Positions 8,101 through 17,178 of a DNA stretch of 64,000 nt are shown one piece after another. The notes beneath the pieces are model-generated. The model had not been told where the DNA came from, ran no database searches, and worked only from the letters and a program-made list of their open reading frames with translations. The stretch's first letter is position 1. Each line of letters opens with the position of its first letter. Origin of the DNA: Paenibacillus oenotherae (GTDB lineage Bacteria; Bacillota; Bacilli; Paenibacillales; Paenibacillaceae); assembly GCF_019443105.1 (NCBI RefSeq), contig NZ_JAHZIJ010000002.1, positions 372,001-436,000 of the forward strand. Direction: 5' to 3'. The translations under genes were made by a program, and so were the position numbers.

Positions 8101-9924
8101 TTACGATACATTGCGGTAAGTCGGCACAAGATGCTTGAGTACGGCGCGTATTTCCTCCGGATGCTGCCCCAGCACCTGTTCCAGCTTCCGAATTTCAAAT
8201 TCCAGCTCAGAGCGGTTGATTTGAGTAGGCTTGCCGATAAAAATCCGGTCATGCTTCGTCGATGACAGCCCCTCCTCATTCGTTAGCAGCTCCTCGAACA
8301 GCTTCTCGCCCTCGCGGATTCCGCTGAACTGAATATCGATATCAACATGCGGCTCGTAGCCGGACAGACGAATCAGATCGGCTGCCAGATCGTAAATTTT
8401 GACCGGCTTGCCCATATCGAGGATGAAGATTTCCCCGCCGCTGGCGAATGCTCCCGCTTGAATAACAAGCTGCACCGCTTCGGGAATCGTCATAAAATAT
8501 CTCACCATATCCGGGTGCGTGACCGTAACCGGACCGCCCTTCACAATCTGTTCCTTGAAACGCGGAATAACGCTACCTCTGCTGCCGAGCACATTGCCGA
8601 ACCGGACAGCGACGAATTTGGTTCTGCTGTGCTTGTCCAGACTCTGTATGAACATCTCGGCAATCCGCTTCGTTGTGCCCATGATGCTGGTTGGATTAAC
8701 CGCCTTGTCCGTCGAGATCAGAACGAATCTCTCCGCCGCGAATTGATCCGCGCATTCAGCGACATTCTTCGTGCCGAACACATTGTTCTTGATCGCCTCG
8801 GACGGATTCCTCTCCATCAGCGGCACATGCTTGTGCGCAGCAGCATGGAATACAACCTGCGGACGAAATTTAGCAAACACATCCTCCATCCGTTTGCGGT
8901 CCTGCACATCTGCAATGACGGTCTCAATATGCAGCTCCGGATAAGTCGAGCGCAGTTCCATCTCGATTGTATAGATGCTGTTCTCCCCATGTCCCAGCAG
9001 CAGCAGCTTGGCGGGCCCGAAGGGAGCAATCTGACGGCATAGCTCTGAACCGATCGATCCTCCTGCTCCGGTAATAAGCACGGTCTTGGCTTCCACATAG
9101 TTGGCTATGTTGTCCAAATCTGTCCGAATGGGATCACGTCCCAGCAGGTCTTCTACGGAAACATCGCGAACACGGTTAACCGCGCTCCTCCCTTGAATCA
9201 GCTCCTGCAGATCCGGAACAATTTTGAGCCGGGCCTTCGTCGGCTTGCAAATATTGATAATGGCTGAAATTTGCGCCTTGGAGACCGAGGGCATCGCGAT
9301 AATAATCTCATCAATCCCCTCGGATTCTGTTATGCGGGCAATGTCATGACGTCCGCCATAGACTGGCAGATCATATATCGTCAGCTGTTTCTTGTAAGGA
9401 TCGTCATCGATGAAGCCTACCGGCACGAACTGCGCGGTATCATTCTGCAGCAGCTCCTTGGCAATGAGCGTGCCGCAGCTGCCGGCTCCGATGATGAGTG
9501 CCCGATGCCGGTCGCTGCGCTTGCGGGTTCCGAATTTATCACAGAAGGCTCTCCACAGCAGCCGTGGACCTGCCATCATGAAGATCATCCCTGTCAGATG
9601 GTGAAGGAGCAGCAGCTTAGGCACATCCCAGCCATAGATGGCATTGGTCAGCACGAACGGCACGATGCCTGTCCACAATGCGGCAGCGAGGATCGACAGC
9701 ATCTCACTGACACCCGCGTACTGCCAGATGCGGCGATGAAGCTTCATTCTCATCATGCAGACGAGACCGACCGCACCCGCCATCAGAGTGTATACCAGCC
9801 ACAGGCCTGGATGAGGCTCCATCCACGGATTGGCATACTGCATCCAGAAAGCAGCGGCCAAGCTCAGCACCACTGCCGACAAATCAAGAATAATTAACAG
9901 ATGTGTTCGATAAGCTGCAAACAT
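8101..9924 (-). CDS. CapD/EpsC-type nucleoside-diphosphate-sugar 4,6-dehydratase
   Basis: Membrane-anchored UDP-HexNAc 4,6-dehydratase/epimerase. The first ~130 residues contain four hydrophobic helices (LLIILDLSAVVLSLAAAFWM and following). A CoA-binding-like Rossmann domain follows (ALIIGAGSCGTLIAKELL), then the catalytic SDR domain with TGAGGSIGSELCRQIAPFG and FHAAAHKHVPLMERNPSEA. The catalytic site has Met in place of Tyr (IMGTTKR, SMK-type), as known for this family. The length of 607 aa is typical. An AGGAGG sits seven bases before the ATG. It is the first gene of the assembly part of the locus and lies downstream of a 656-base repeat-rich gap, so it may have its own promoter. Confidence 0.9.
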   Translation of the reverse strand: MFAAYRTHLLIILDLSAVVLSLAAAFWMQYANPWMEPHPGLWLVYTLMAGAVGLVCMMRMKLHRRIWQYAGVSEMLSILAAALWTGIVPFVLTNAIYGWDVPKLLLLHHLTGMIFMMAGPRLLWRAFCDKFGTRKRSDRHRALIIGAGSCGTLIAKELLQNDTAQFVPVGFIDDDPYKKQLTIYDLPVYGGRHDIARITESEGIDEIIIAMPSVSKAQISAIINICKPTKARLKIVPDLQELIQGRSAVNRVRDVSVEDLLGRDPIRTDLDNIANYVEAKTVLITGAGGSIGSELCRQIAPFGPAKLLLLGHGENSIYTIEMELRSTYPELHIETVIADVQDRKRMEDVFAKFRPQVVFHAAAHKHVPLMERNPSEAIKNNVFGTKNVAECADQFAAERFVLISTDKAVNPTSIMGTTKRIAEMFIQSLDKHSRTKFVAVRFGNVLGSRGSVIPRFKEQIVKGGPVTVTHPDMVRYFMTIPEAVQLVIQAGAFASGGEIFILDMGKPVKIYDLAADLIRLSGYEPHVDIDIQFSGIREGEKLFEELLTNEEGLSSTKHDRIFIGKPTQINRSELEFEIRKLEQVLGQHPEEIRAVLKHLVPTYRNVS

Positions 9925-9972
9925 CCTTTAACCTCCTAAACGTATTTGGCTAACTAGACTTTCCGTAATTCC

Positions 9973-10056
9973 ACAGTTTCACAGTTTCACAGTTTCACAG
10001 TTTCACAGTTTCACAGTTTCACAAATTCACAATTCACAATTCACAATTCACAATTC
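9973..10056. repeat. Tandem simple repeat: 8-mer ACAGTTTC x6 changing to 7-mer ACAATTC
   Basis: Six perfect copies of ACAGTTTC (9973-10020) are followed by one ACAAATTC and four ACAATTC units (10029-10056). The sequence after it to about 10180 is related low-complexity CA-rich DNA with the phrase ACAACTCCGCAA repeated. It lies upstream of the CapD-type gene, inside the long gap of the exopolysaccharide operon. Such tracts can change length by slippage. Confidence 0.9.
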
Positions 10057-10180
10057 ACTTCTCATTTCACAACTCCGCAATTACACTAGTTACACAACTC
10101 CGCAATCACATTCCTCAACTCTACACTCCACAACTCCGCAACTCTGCAATTCCCGCAATTACACTAGTTACACATTCCAC

Positions 10181-10261
10181 AAATGTCGAACATTCTACAT
10201 CCCACAATTACACAAATGTCGAACATTCTACATCCCACAATTACACAAATATCGAACATTC
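10181..10261. repeat. 33-bp tandem repeat, about 2.5 copies
   Basis: Two perfect 33-base units (10181-10213 and 10214-10246), each beginning AAATGTCGAACATTC, are followed by a partial third (10247-10261). The third runs directly into the outer end of hairpin element A. The repeat therefore appears to be a duplication nucleated at the element's edge, where the AATGTTCG border of the element recurs. An open frame crosses it on the minus strand but looks fortuitous. Confidence 0.88.
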
Positions 10262-10440
10262 CTGCGAAAGAGCAGCCTTTTATCTCGTTTCCGCCTGTTG
10301 TAGACCAAATGCCTGCCAAAGGGCAGCAATTTCCCCGAATATCCCTTCTATCGTGCCATTCCGCCTCATATTCCTGCATAATTGCAGGCTTTCCGCCGTC
10401 CACCGCTTTTTCAACCGAAATTCCTGCTCTTACGCAGGTT
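10253..10440 (-). repeat. Four-hairpin intergenic element, copy A (inverted)
   Basis: Read on the minus strand, four short hairpins follow one another. They are CCTGCGTAAGAGCAGG, CCTGCAATTATGCAGG, CTGCCCTTTGGCAG and a terminal CTGCTCTTTCGCAGG-like stem ending GAATGTTCG. The spacing is 50-60 bases. The linkers resemble those of copy B at 37.7 kb, for example GCAGGAATTTCGG after hairpin 1 and the GGCATTTGGTCTACAACAGG-type stretch after hairpin 3. It occupies the gap between the tyrosine-kinase gene and the CapD-type gene. Function unknown; it could be a structured RNA, a non-autonomous mobile repeat or a regulatory spacer. Confidence 0.8.
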
Positions 10441-10580
10441 TTCTTCTCCTCTTCGCGGCTGAAAACGTCGATCGTTGAAGCCTCAGTCCGCAACCTCCGC
10501 TACCCGGCAACCTGCGTTCTACGCAGCACCGATCAGGCTAAGCGAACTGCAGGCATAACGCTGGCAAAAGAGTTGAGCCG

Positions 10581-11261
10581 CTAGACCTCCTGCTGATACT
10601 CGTAATAATTGCTCCGGTCTCGGTTGGCGGTCTGGTTAAGCGCCACGCCGACAATTCTCGCCTGCACGAATTGCAGCATATCGCGGGCTTTCACAACCTG
10701 CTGGCGTTTCACGCTGCGGGCGTTGACGACTAATAGGACGCCATCACAGCGGGACGCCATAATTTGGGCATCACTCACAGCCAGCACCGGAGGCGTATCT
10801 ATCAAGATGTGGTCATACTTTCCGCGCAGCTCCTCCAGCAGCTGATCCATCTTCCGGGAGCCGAGCAGCTCTGACGGATTGGGTGGAATAGAGCCCGAGG
10901 GCATAATGGACAGATTGGCGATATGCGTTTCCTTCACCGCTTCACTTGTTGCCGCCTTGCCGGTCAGCACATGTGTCAGCCCGCAGCGATTCGAGATCTG
11001 GAATGTATGATGCGCAGTCGGCTTGCGCAAATCGGCATCCACGAGCAGCACTGATTTCTCCGTCTGGGCATAAGCAACTGCCAGATTGTTGATCGTCGTC
11101 GTCTTGCCTTCCTTCGGATTAGCCGATGTCACCATCAGCAATTGAAGTGAACGGTCAACCTCGGCATATTGCAGATTCGTGCGCAGCGTCCGGTACGCCT
11201 CCGATATGGAGGATAGCGGATTAATATCCGTAATGATCGATCTGACATTAGTTTGATGCAT
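10581..11261 (-). CDS. CpsD/CapB-family tyrosine-protein kinase
   Basis: Cytoplasmic BY-kinase that partners with the adjacent membrane adaptor to control polysaccharide chain length and export. Walker A is SANPKEGKTTT (residues 46-56), Walker A' is VDADLRKP, and Walker B is HILIDTPP. The C-terminal tyrosine cluster, the autophosphorylation site, is short: NYYEYQQEV. I chose the ATG at 11261 (MHQTNVRS): AGGTGG lies about nine bases upstream, and longer in-frame starts lack a ribosome site and reach deep into the adaptor gene. It overlaps that adaptor by 14 bases. The cpsB-like phosphatase upstream should dephosphorylate it. Confidence 0.9.
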   Translation of the reverse strand: MHQTNVRSIITDINPLSSISEAYRTLRTNLQYAEVDRSLQLLMVTSANPKEGKTTTINNLAVAYAQTEKSVLLVDADLRKPTAHHTFQISNRCGLTHVLTGKAATSEAVKETHIANLSIMPSGSIPPNPSELLGSRKMDQLLEELRGKYDHILIDTPPVLAVSDAQIMASRCDGVLLVVNARSVKRQQVVKARDMLQFVQARIVGVALNQTANRDRSNYYEYQQEV

Positions 11262-12024
11262 GTGACGTTCCACCTGCCTTCGTCGGAATAATTCGCCGCT
11301 TCTGCTTGCCGCGCAGGTCGCTCTCGCGAATCGACGGCACAAGAACGAGCGTCGGCAGCCCCAAGTAGCGCTCTACATCAGCCTCGGTTTTGACCGTATC
11401 GTCAAAATAATCAAGCATCAGCACAAGCCCTACTCCCAGCAGCAGCGAAATGACAAAGCAGATCGCAATATTAAGCTTCGGGTTCGGCTTGATGGGCGCC
11501 GGCAGCTTATTCTCATTGGCCATATGCAGCAGATAGACGTTATCCACCTTCATAATCTTCGGAATTTGATTCTGGAACTCTTCCGAGATTGCATTGACGA
11601 TGCGGGCCGCCTCTTTGTAATTCGTATGCGGATACGAGAGTGTGACAACCTGCGTACCGTTTACGGAGCTGAAGCGGATGTTGCGCATCAGTTCATCCGT
11701 CGTCACGTTGTACTCCGGATGCTTCTTGACCACCATATCCATGATCGCAGGGGTTCTTATAATTTCCTTGTAGGTGTTGATGAGGCTTATGTTCGTGTTG
11801 ATGGCATTCAAATCAAGCTGCAGCATGCCTGGCTTGTCGTTCGCAGAATTGACTATGAGCTTCGTATTCGCTTGATAAACAGGCTTCAGCAGCATATAGC
11901 TTATGACACCGGAAGCAGTTGTCCCAAGAATAATGACAGCTATTACAATCCAGATCCGTTTGCGTATAAGCGACAAATAATGTTTCAAATCCAGTTCCTT
12001 GCTCAATTTGATTCGTACCTCCAT
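11248..12024 (-). CDS. Wzz/YveK-type chain-length determinant (kinase adaptor)
   Basis: Membrane protein of 258 aa with the Wzz layout. TM1 is IWIVIAVIILGTTASGVISY (about residues 29-48). An extracellular coiled region follows, then a second helix (AICFVISLLLGVGLVLML, about 185-203) preceded by the proline-rich KLPAPIKPNPK motif. The cytoplasmic tail ending ADVERYLGLPTLVLVPSIRE activates CpsD-type kinases. The ATG at 12024 has only a closely spaced AAAGG; a TTG at 12006 downstream of GGAGG is an alternative. It ends inside the kinase gene, which indicates coupled expression. Confidence 0.88.
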   Translation of the reverse strand: MEVRIKLSKELDLKHYLSLIRKRIWIVIAVIILGTTASGVISYMLLKPVYQANTKLIVNSANDKPGMLQLDLNAINTNISLINTYKEIIRTPAIMDMVVKKHPEYNVTTDELMRNIRFSSVNGTQVVTLSYPHTNYKEAARIVNAISEEFQNQIPKIMKVDNVYLLHMANENKLPAPIKPNPKLNIAICFVISLLLGVGLVLMLDYFDDTVKTEADVERYLGLPTLVLVPSIRESDLRGKQKRRIIPTKAGGTSHASN

Positions 12025-12043
12025 CCTTTAGATCGAAACAGCG

Positions 12044-12826
12044 CTATGATCGAAACAGCGACCAGCCGCTGAATAATGACATCGCTCTTCTCCGCTGAAG
12101 CGGCGGCTTGCGAATGACCGGAATATTGTGCACGACTGCTCTTGCGTTGCGCTTATAGTAATCGACAATGTCTGTGCCGAACCGCTCGGCAGCGACACGA
12201 TAAGCCAGACTGAGTTCATAGGGACGAGTAGTCTCGTTGTGTGCATCCGAAGCGATGAAATGAACCAGATTGCGCCGGCACAATTCCAGCGCTGCCGATT
12301 TCACCCGCTTGCCGAACCGCCCGGTTAATGAATGGGATGTAATCTGGCAGAGAGCGCCGCATTCTACAAGCGAAGCCAGCTTGTTCGGGTCTGCGGCAAT
12401 CTCCGCATTCCGCTCCGGATGAGCGATAATGGGTCTCCACCCTGCGATCCCCAGCTCATGAACGGTCTCCTCGAATCGACTGGGCATACGAGAGGAAGGA
12501 AACTCCAGCAGCACATAGGAGGAAGTGCCAAGCGGCAGCAGACTGCCCGCATCCAGCTCTTCCAACAGCTGACCGTGGACACGTATTTCTTGTCCTGTCA
12601 GCACACGAAGCGGAATCCCCTGAAGCTCCAGCTCACCCTGAAGCTCCGCTGCATGCTGCCGGATAACTGCCGATTCCGTATCATATCGCCCTCTGTTGTA
12701 ATGCGGCGTGGCAAATATAGTCGAGACACCATCACGAACCGCATTTCGAGCCATTCCGACAGCGTCCTTGAGCGAAATCGACCCATCGTCAAGACCATGC
12801 AGCAAATGACAATGTATGTCGATCAA
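12044..12826 (-). CDS. CpsB/YwqE-type tyrosine-protein phosphatase (PHP domain)
   Basis: Metal-dependent PHP-fold phosphatase that reverses phosphorylation of the CpsD-type kinase. The first metal motif is DIHCHLLHGLDDGS at the N-terminus; FATPHYNRGRY, LTGQEIRVHG, PIIAHPERN and FIASDAHNE supply the rest. I placed the start at a TTG (12826) giving MIDIHCH..., because GAGGAG sits six bases upstream and family members begin this way. An ATG at 12832 directly abuts that site, and a TTG at 12853 with AGGAAT is also possible. It is the first gene of the exopolysaccharide operon, 17-20 bases before the adaptor gene. Confidence 0.88.
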   Translation of the reverse strand: MIDIHCHLLHGLDDGSISLKDAVGMARNAVRDGVSTIFATPHYNRGRYDTESAVIRQHAAELQGELELQGIPLRVLTGQEIRVHGQLLEELDAGSLLPLGTSSYVLLEFPSSRMPSRFEETVHELGIAGWRPIIAHPERNAEIAADPNKLASLVECGALCQITSHSLTGRFGKRVKSAALELCRRNLVHFIASDAHNETTRPYELSLAYRVAAERFGTDIVDYYKRNARAVVHNIPVIRKPPLQRRRAMSLFSGWSLFRS

Positions 12827-12853
12827 TGACATCTCCTCACTTTCCGCGGGCAA

Positions 12854-13398
12854 TATTCTATTCCTGATTCAGACTGTAATATCAATGCTCGCTTGAGGCT
12901 GAACGGATGTAATGACAACCGTTTTTCCTAGCATGAAGGATAAAGGTAATATTTTGAATAGGTGTTCGTGTTTATTTTAGTTTTGTGTTATATAAGCTAT
13001 CGTCCCTATTTTCAACGACCAAAAAAGACCGATATCGAGAGTAAAGTTGTATTTTATTTACATATTTATGTGATGTTGTTAATTATTTTGCGTCATTTAC
13101 TCACATACGCACGCAGCGATTTTCCGTCAAAAGTCTTACAATTTACTTACACAACATATAGCTATTCCACTTAGAACGACAGGGGCTTTGCGCATTCTGA
13201 CAGTTCCTGCATAGGTATTGCCCATCCCGATTCAGCCCAATCTTTTACAATTGGGGGAGGGTAAATAGTCGGATAATTACTTTTTCTGGGACATGTGTCT
13301 TACTTAATCGCTTCCAATTCAACCCTCTTTTATTGCTAAAAAGTATTCATCGCGCCATCTTCATAGATATTACCTATATAAAATATTGGTTATTCGTC
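12854..13398. other. Divergent intergenic region with no recognised gene
   Basis: About 545 AT-rich bases separate the exopolysaccharide operon (minus) from the AEC transporter (plus). The minus-strand promoter of the polysaccharide operon must lie here, but no convincing -35/-10 pair was found. A 70-codon plus-strand frame at 12962-13174 is hydrophobic but lacks a ribosome site, and I do not call it. A long 5' leader for the operon is possible. Confidence 0.5.
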
Positions 13399-13428
13399 TT
13401 GGACGGCTCAGTTTATGGGGATTATAGT
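13399..13428 (+). promoter_or_regulatory. Candidate sigma-A promoter of the AEC transporter gene
   Basis: TTGGAC (13399-13404) and TATAGT (13423-13428) are separated by 18 bases and lie 33 bases before the start codon. A GAGAGGAG ribosome site sits between. Two consensus mismatches in the -35 box and a spacer of 18 make this plausible, not certain. Confidence 0.4.
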
Positions 13429-13460
13429 AAGCAAGAAAGGACATTGAGAGGAGCACAGCT

Positions 13461-14384
13461 ATGATACAATCCGTATTTTCCACCCTGCTTCAAGTGCTGG
13501 TCCCACTTTCGATACCCGTCATAGTCGGGATTTTATTGGGATATTTCAAGAATCTGGATACAAAACCGTTATCGATACTGTACTTATATGTGTTATCGCC
13601 AGCCATACTTCTGGAGACGCTGTATACAGCCAACATCTCATATGGGGATGTGTACAAGACGCTGGCCTTCTCGCTGCTTAATTTGCTGCTGCTGTGGGCT
13701 GTTGCAAGCGTGCTCGGGACAATGCTGAAGCTGCGCTCTTCCGAAGCAGCCGGTCTTACCCTCATTTCGACCTTCACGAACAGTGTCAATTATGGCCTGC
13801 CTCTCGTGCTGCTCGCATTCGGAAAGGCAGGCCTCGATGCCGCCTCGGTCTATGTGATCGGTCAAATGATTATTGTGAATACGGTCGGCGTCTTTTTGGC
13901 AGCCCGCTCCGAATTCTCGATGAAGAACGCCGTCAAATCTGTGTTCACGCTTCCCGCTATCTATGCGGCGGTATTTGCGCTTGTGCTTCGAATATTCGAG
14001 CTGCAGCTGCCAGCAGGCATCCATACGGGAATTGCTATGATCGCCGGAGCCTATTCTCCGGTTGTACTCACAATATTAGGGGTTCAGATGGTCAAAGTGA
14101 ATGAGACGGAATTGGAACGGGGGCTTAAGACCGCTTTCTGGACAGGGCTATCCGTTCGGATGCTCTTGTCGCCGATTATCGCAGGCCTGGTGCTCTACAT
14201 ATTGAACATTGACGGCACACTATTCGCTGTCCTCTTCATTCTTGCTTCTATGCCTGTGGCCGTCAATGCGGTGGTGCTCGCGGAGAAATTCAATGCTTCT
14301 CCCAAACTAGTCTCCAAGTGCATTCTATGGACGACTCTTGGGTCTTTTATCATATTGCCGTTTCTTATTTCAATTGTACAATAA
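13461..14384 (+). CDS. AEC family transporter (auxin efflux carrier superfamily)
   Basis: Membrane permease of 307 aa with about ten helices in the two-fold repeated AEC layout. It opens LVPLSIPVIVGILLGYFKNL and contains the conserved FTNSVNYGLPLVLLAFG segment of the first crossover region. AEC members move small organic anions such as malate or other carboxylates; the substrate here is unknown. GAGAGGAG is nine bases before the ATG. It is monocistronic and ends four bases before the convergent metallophosphoesterase gene. Confidence 0.87.
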   Translation: MIQSVFSTLLQVLVPLSIPVIVGILLGYFKNLDTKPLSILYLYVLSPAILLETLYTANISYGDVYKTLAFSLLNLLLLWAVASVLGTMLKLRSSEAAGLTLISTFTNSVNYGLPLVLLAFGKAGLDAASVYVIGQMIIVNTVGVFLAARSEFSMKNAVKSVFTLPAIYAAVFALVLRIFELQLPAGIHTGIAMIAGAYSPVVLTILGVQMVKVNETELERGLKTAFWTGLSVRMLLSPIIAGLVLYILNIDGTLFAVLFILASMPVAVNAVVLAEKFNASPKLVSKCILWTTLGSFIILPFLISIVQ

Positions 14385-14388
14385 TTGC

Positions 14389-15249
14389 TTATTCCAATTC
14401 GATGACGGTTATCTCCGGGCGGCAGAACAGCCTGAACGGCAAAATTGTTGTGCCAGTCCCGCGATTCGTATAAATATGCAGGTCTGACCCTGTAAGCCTG
14501 TATAAACCGCTGACATATTTCTTCCCTTGCGGTGGAGCGATCAGATGGCCGATCAGGGGCAGACGAATTTGACCGCCATGGCTGTGACCGGACAGCTGCA
14601 GCTTGATTTGCGGCCATTTGGCCGCTTTATCGGCGTAATCCGGCTCATGAGCAAGCAGAATAACAGTGCGATCATGGGCAATGCCTTGCATCGCCCCCTC
14701 CATATCCGGCGTCCCGTATATCAGATCGTCCAACCCTGCGATATAGAGACGCTGGCCTTCCTTTTCCACATAAGCATGCCTGTTGTCCAGCAGCTCAAAG
14801 CCAGCAGACGACCAGAAATTCCGCACATCCGCTGCGTCATGATAGTAATCATGATTGCCCAGTATCGCATATTTGCCGAGCGGGGCCGTCAGCCCACTCA
14901 TCAGCTCCACGTAATCTCCGATTCCAGCCGTGTGCTGATCGACGAGATCGCCGGTGAAGCAGATGATGTCCGGCTTCAATTGTTCGATGCGGGAGGCAAC
15001 AGCAGCAATCTCCTCCATTCCACAATAATGGCCGATATGCATATCACTGAAATGAACGATTGAAGTCCCTCGAAAAACAGCCAGCTCCGGAGAGCTCAGG
15101 ATCGGAATTGTAATTCGCGTTATATCCAGCCAGTTCCGTTCCACAAAATAAGCATATATGGGCGTACCCGCCGCCGCAGCCACTCCACCGCCGATCAGCC
15201 GCTTCAGAAAGGCACGCCGCGTTATCCGTTGATTAATCTCCGCTTTCAT
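14389..15249 (-). CDS. Metallophosphoesterase with Tat signal (YkuE/YaeI-like)
   Basis: Calcineurin-like phosphoesterase probably exported by the Tat pathway. The N-terminus holds a twin-arginine motif (TRRAFLKRLIGG) and a hydrophobic stretch ending in AYF. The metal-binding motifs are in order: HFSDMHIGH, GDLVDQH, GNHDYY, LAHEPDY and SGHSHGGQI. YkuE-type relatives sit at the cell wall and act on phosphoester or UDP-sugar substrates; the substrate here is unknown. The start at 15249 (MKAEINQ) is chosen for GGAGGTG nine bases upstream; longer frames lack a site. Confidence 0.9.
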   Translation of the reverse strand: MKAEINQRITRRAFLKRLIGGGVAAAAGTPIYAYFVERNWLDITRITIPILSSPELAVFRGTSIVHFSDMHIGHYCGMEEIAAVASRIEQLKPDIICFTGDLVDQHTAGIGDYVELMSGLTAPLGKYAILGNHDYYHDAADVRNFWSSAGFELLDNRHAYVEKEGQRLYIAGLDDLIYGTPDMEGAMQGIAHDRTVILLAHEPDYADKAAKWPQIKLQLSGHSHGGQIRLPLIGHLIAPPQGKKYVSGLYRLTGSDLHIYTNRGTGTTILPFRLFCRPEITVIELE

Positions 15250-15321
15250 TATCTTGCACCTCCATCCTTCGCTTCTATAACGATTCCAGGCCCCCTTCCG
15301 TTTCACTAATCCGCAAAGCCG

Positions 15322-15348
15322 AAAAAAAAAGAAGAGCTTCCGCTCTTC
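15322..15348 (-). terminator. Rho-independent terminator of the MFS-DUF2569 operon
   Basis: Stem GAAGAGC / GCTCTTC with a four-base loop, followed on the minus strand by a run of nine T. It starts immediately after the DUF2569 stop codon. Confidence 0.88.
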
Positions 15349-15888
15349 CTACCTTATAAAGGTTACCTTGACACGTTTGGATCGGGCAAAGTAAGCGATC
15401 CAGAGCACGCATAGCAGCGCTTGTCTCAATAATGCGCTGACGTAAGTAAGCAAGCTCGCGTCGCTTAATGTGGTCATAAGCAGCAGAAGCACCAGATCCA
15501 CAAAGTAGAATAGCGTAACCCCGATATTAAAAATAATGAACAAACGGGGGAAATTGCTCCGTCTTCTCACGAATTTCACAAGCAGCACCAAGAGTGACAG
15601 GATGATCAGGAAATTCCCGATGAATTGGAACGGTATCGTAACTGCCCACGTGGAATCATAGAGTGGCGAAGCGGGATCACTATACTTGGATAGCTGAATA
15701 ATTTTGGGCAATGTCACGAGCAGCAGGTTAATTCCCGCGTTAAAAAGGAACAGCCATAGGGCAATATGAACGATAATGAGCCAGCCGCCCAGTCCCTTCA
15801 AATGTATGTTGTCATAATAAAACGTTTCGTCCAGATTAGTTCCGGCAACCTTCTGCTTCGATTGATCCGATTGTTTGGCAATATCCAT
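15349..15888 (-). CDS. DUF2569-type membrane protein
   Basis: Small integral membrane protein of 179 aa with four hydrophobic helices. The segment GLGGWLIIVHIALWLFLFNA is the DUF2569 hallmark. No enzymatic motif is seen and the biological role is unknown. It starts 30 bases after the MFS gene and is followed directly by a strong terminator, so the two probably form a short operon. GGGGAG lies about 14 bases before the ATG. Confidence 0.75.
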   Translation of the reverse strand: MDIAKQSDQSKQKVAGTNLDETFYYDNIHLKGLGGWLIIVHIALWLFLFNAGINLLLVTLPKIIQLSKYSDPASPLYDSTWAVTIPFQFIGNFLIILSLLVLLVKFVRRRSNFPRLFIIFNIGVTLFYFVDLVLLLLMTTLSDASLLTYVSALLRQALLCVLWIAYFARSKRVKVTFIR

Positions 15889-15918
15889 CTGTTGTACCTA
15901 CTCTCCCCTTCTAGTCAA

Positions 15919-17178
15919 TCATTGCTCTGATCCCGTTGTCTGGACGCTGTCAGAAGAACGGACCTTGCCAAGCTGAGTCGCCAGAAAAGCGATGAACAGC
16001 AGCAGCACAATGCCGATTCCAACTACAGAGCCGTTAACCGATACATTCATCTCGCTCAGTGTTAAGTATACGAATAATCCGGTAACCGTCAATGCGTTCT
16101 CTGTAAAATTCTGAATCGCTATCGTCTTGCCGGATCCGATCAGGCTCTTCCCTTCCTCCTGAAGCATCGTGTTAAGCGGAATAACGAAGATCCCGCCGAA
16201 CAAGCCCGTGAAGAAGAGCAGTGTAACGGTTATCCATAGCTCGTACGTAAATGTCGCAATCATAACCGTTGTCACCATCAGTAATCCATAATAGAAGCCG
16301 CGATGCAGCTTGCCAGCTGGCACCCATCGCGGGGTGACGAATGCGCTGGCAACAACGCCGAGTGCAGTTACTCCAATGATCATTGACTGCTCATCGGTAT
16401 CTGTTATTCCCAGATTAAGCGGCAGCCATGCGATCAGGGCAATACGCAGGACGGCAGCCGTCAGCCAGAAGGCGCCTGTTCCAATCAGCGAGAACCGGCT
16501 TCGCGGATTGCGGAACAATACAGCGGTATCCCGAAGGAATTGAAGGGATTCCCTGCCATAACGCAGCGAAGCATTGCCTGCCCGTGCCGGGATGATCAGA
16601 GTCATGAGCAGCGACAGCAGGTAGATGCCGAGACAGGTTAATATAGCCGGAAGATCAGAGCTTTGCGCCAGGAAGCCGCCGCTTACCGTACCGAGCAGAA
16701 TAGCCAGTATGGTGGAGCCCTCGACTTTGGCGTTTGCGCTAAGCAGCTCTTTCTCCGAGGAAGTCAGCTCTGTCAGAATGCCGTATTTCCCCGGTGAATA
16801 GACAACTGCGCCGATTCCAACGAACAAGTAGCAGAGCGCAGGAGGCAATCCTAGCAGCAGCAGCCCGATGCCGGTAGCTTTCAACAGATTGCCGAGCAGC
16901 AGTATATGCGACTTGGCTTTCTTGTCAGCCAATGCGCCAACAATAGGCGCAAGCACGATATAGGCGCACAGAAACGCGATTTGGATGTAGGCCACCGTTC
17001 CATCCGGATTCTCTACCCCCTGCCGTTTCACCATTCCGACGATGAGGAAGAAATTCAAATTATCTGCAAATGCGCTTAAAAACTGTGTAAGCACGACTGT
17101 ATTCAACGGCGACAGCATTTTTCTCAAACCAGTCAATAGACCCATCCTCTCTCTGTTTCCAGCCATTCCTTTTATCAT
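15919..17178 (-). CDS. MFS transporter, LplT-like
   Basis: Major facilitator protein of 419 aa with 12 predicted helices. The opening block FLSAFADNLNFFLIVGMVKR and LAPIVGALADKKAKSHILLL (motif A) resemble LplT, the lysophospholipid transporter of Gram-negative bacteria. SPGKYGILTELTSSEKELLSA is also typical of that branch. No acyltransferase partner is adjacent, so lysophospholipid transport is only a suggestion. The ATG at 17178 has AAGG nine bases upstream; internal ATGs at residues 5 and 12 are alternatives. First gene of a two-gene operon. Confidence 0.8.
   Translation of the reverse strand: MIKGMAGNRERMGLLTGLRKMLSPLNTVVLTQFLSAFADNLNFFLIVGMVKRQGVENPDGTVAYIQIAFLCAYIVLAPIVGALADKKAKSHILLLGNLLKATGIGLLLLGLPPALCYLFVGIGAVVYSPGKYGILTELTSSEKELLSANAKVEGSTILAILLGTVSGGFLAQSSDLPAILTCLGIYLLSLLMTLIIPARAGNASLRYGRESLQFLRDTAVLFRNPRSRFSLIGTGAFWLTAAVLRIALIAWLPLNLGITDTDEQSMIIGVTALGVVASAFVTPRWVPAGKLHRGFYYGLLMVTTVMIATFTYELWITVTLLFFTGLFGGIFVIPLNTMLQEEGKSLIGSGKTIAIQNFTENALTVTGLFVYLTLSEMNVSVNGSVVGIGIVLLLFIAFLATQLGKVRSSDSVQTTGSEQ

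Noticed and set aside
10181-10261. 33-bp tandem repeats considered as a CRISPR array
   Set aside because: The units are directly adjacent without unique spacers, and no cas gene is near.
10164-10493. 109-codon minus-strand frame with repeated CVIVGCRMFDI units
   Set aside because: It runs through hairpin element A and the 33-bp tandem repeats, which explain the peptide repeats. There is no ribosome site, and other element copies are broken in this frame.
12962-13174. 70-codon hydrophobic frame
   Set aside because: No ribosome binding site, AT-rich spacer composition and no recognisable family.
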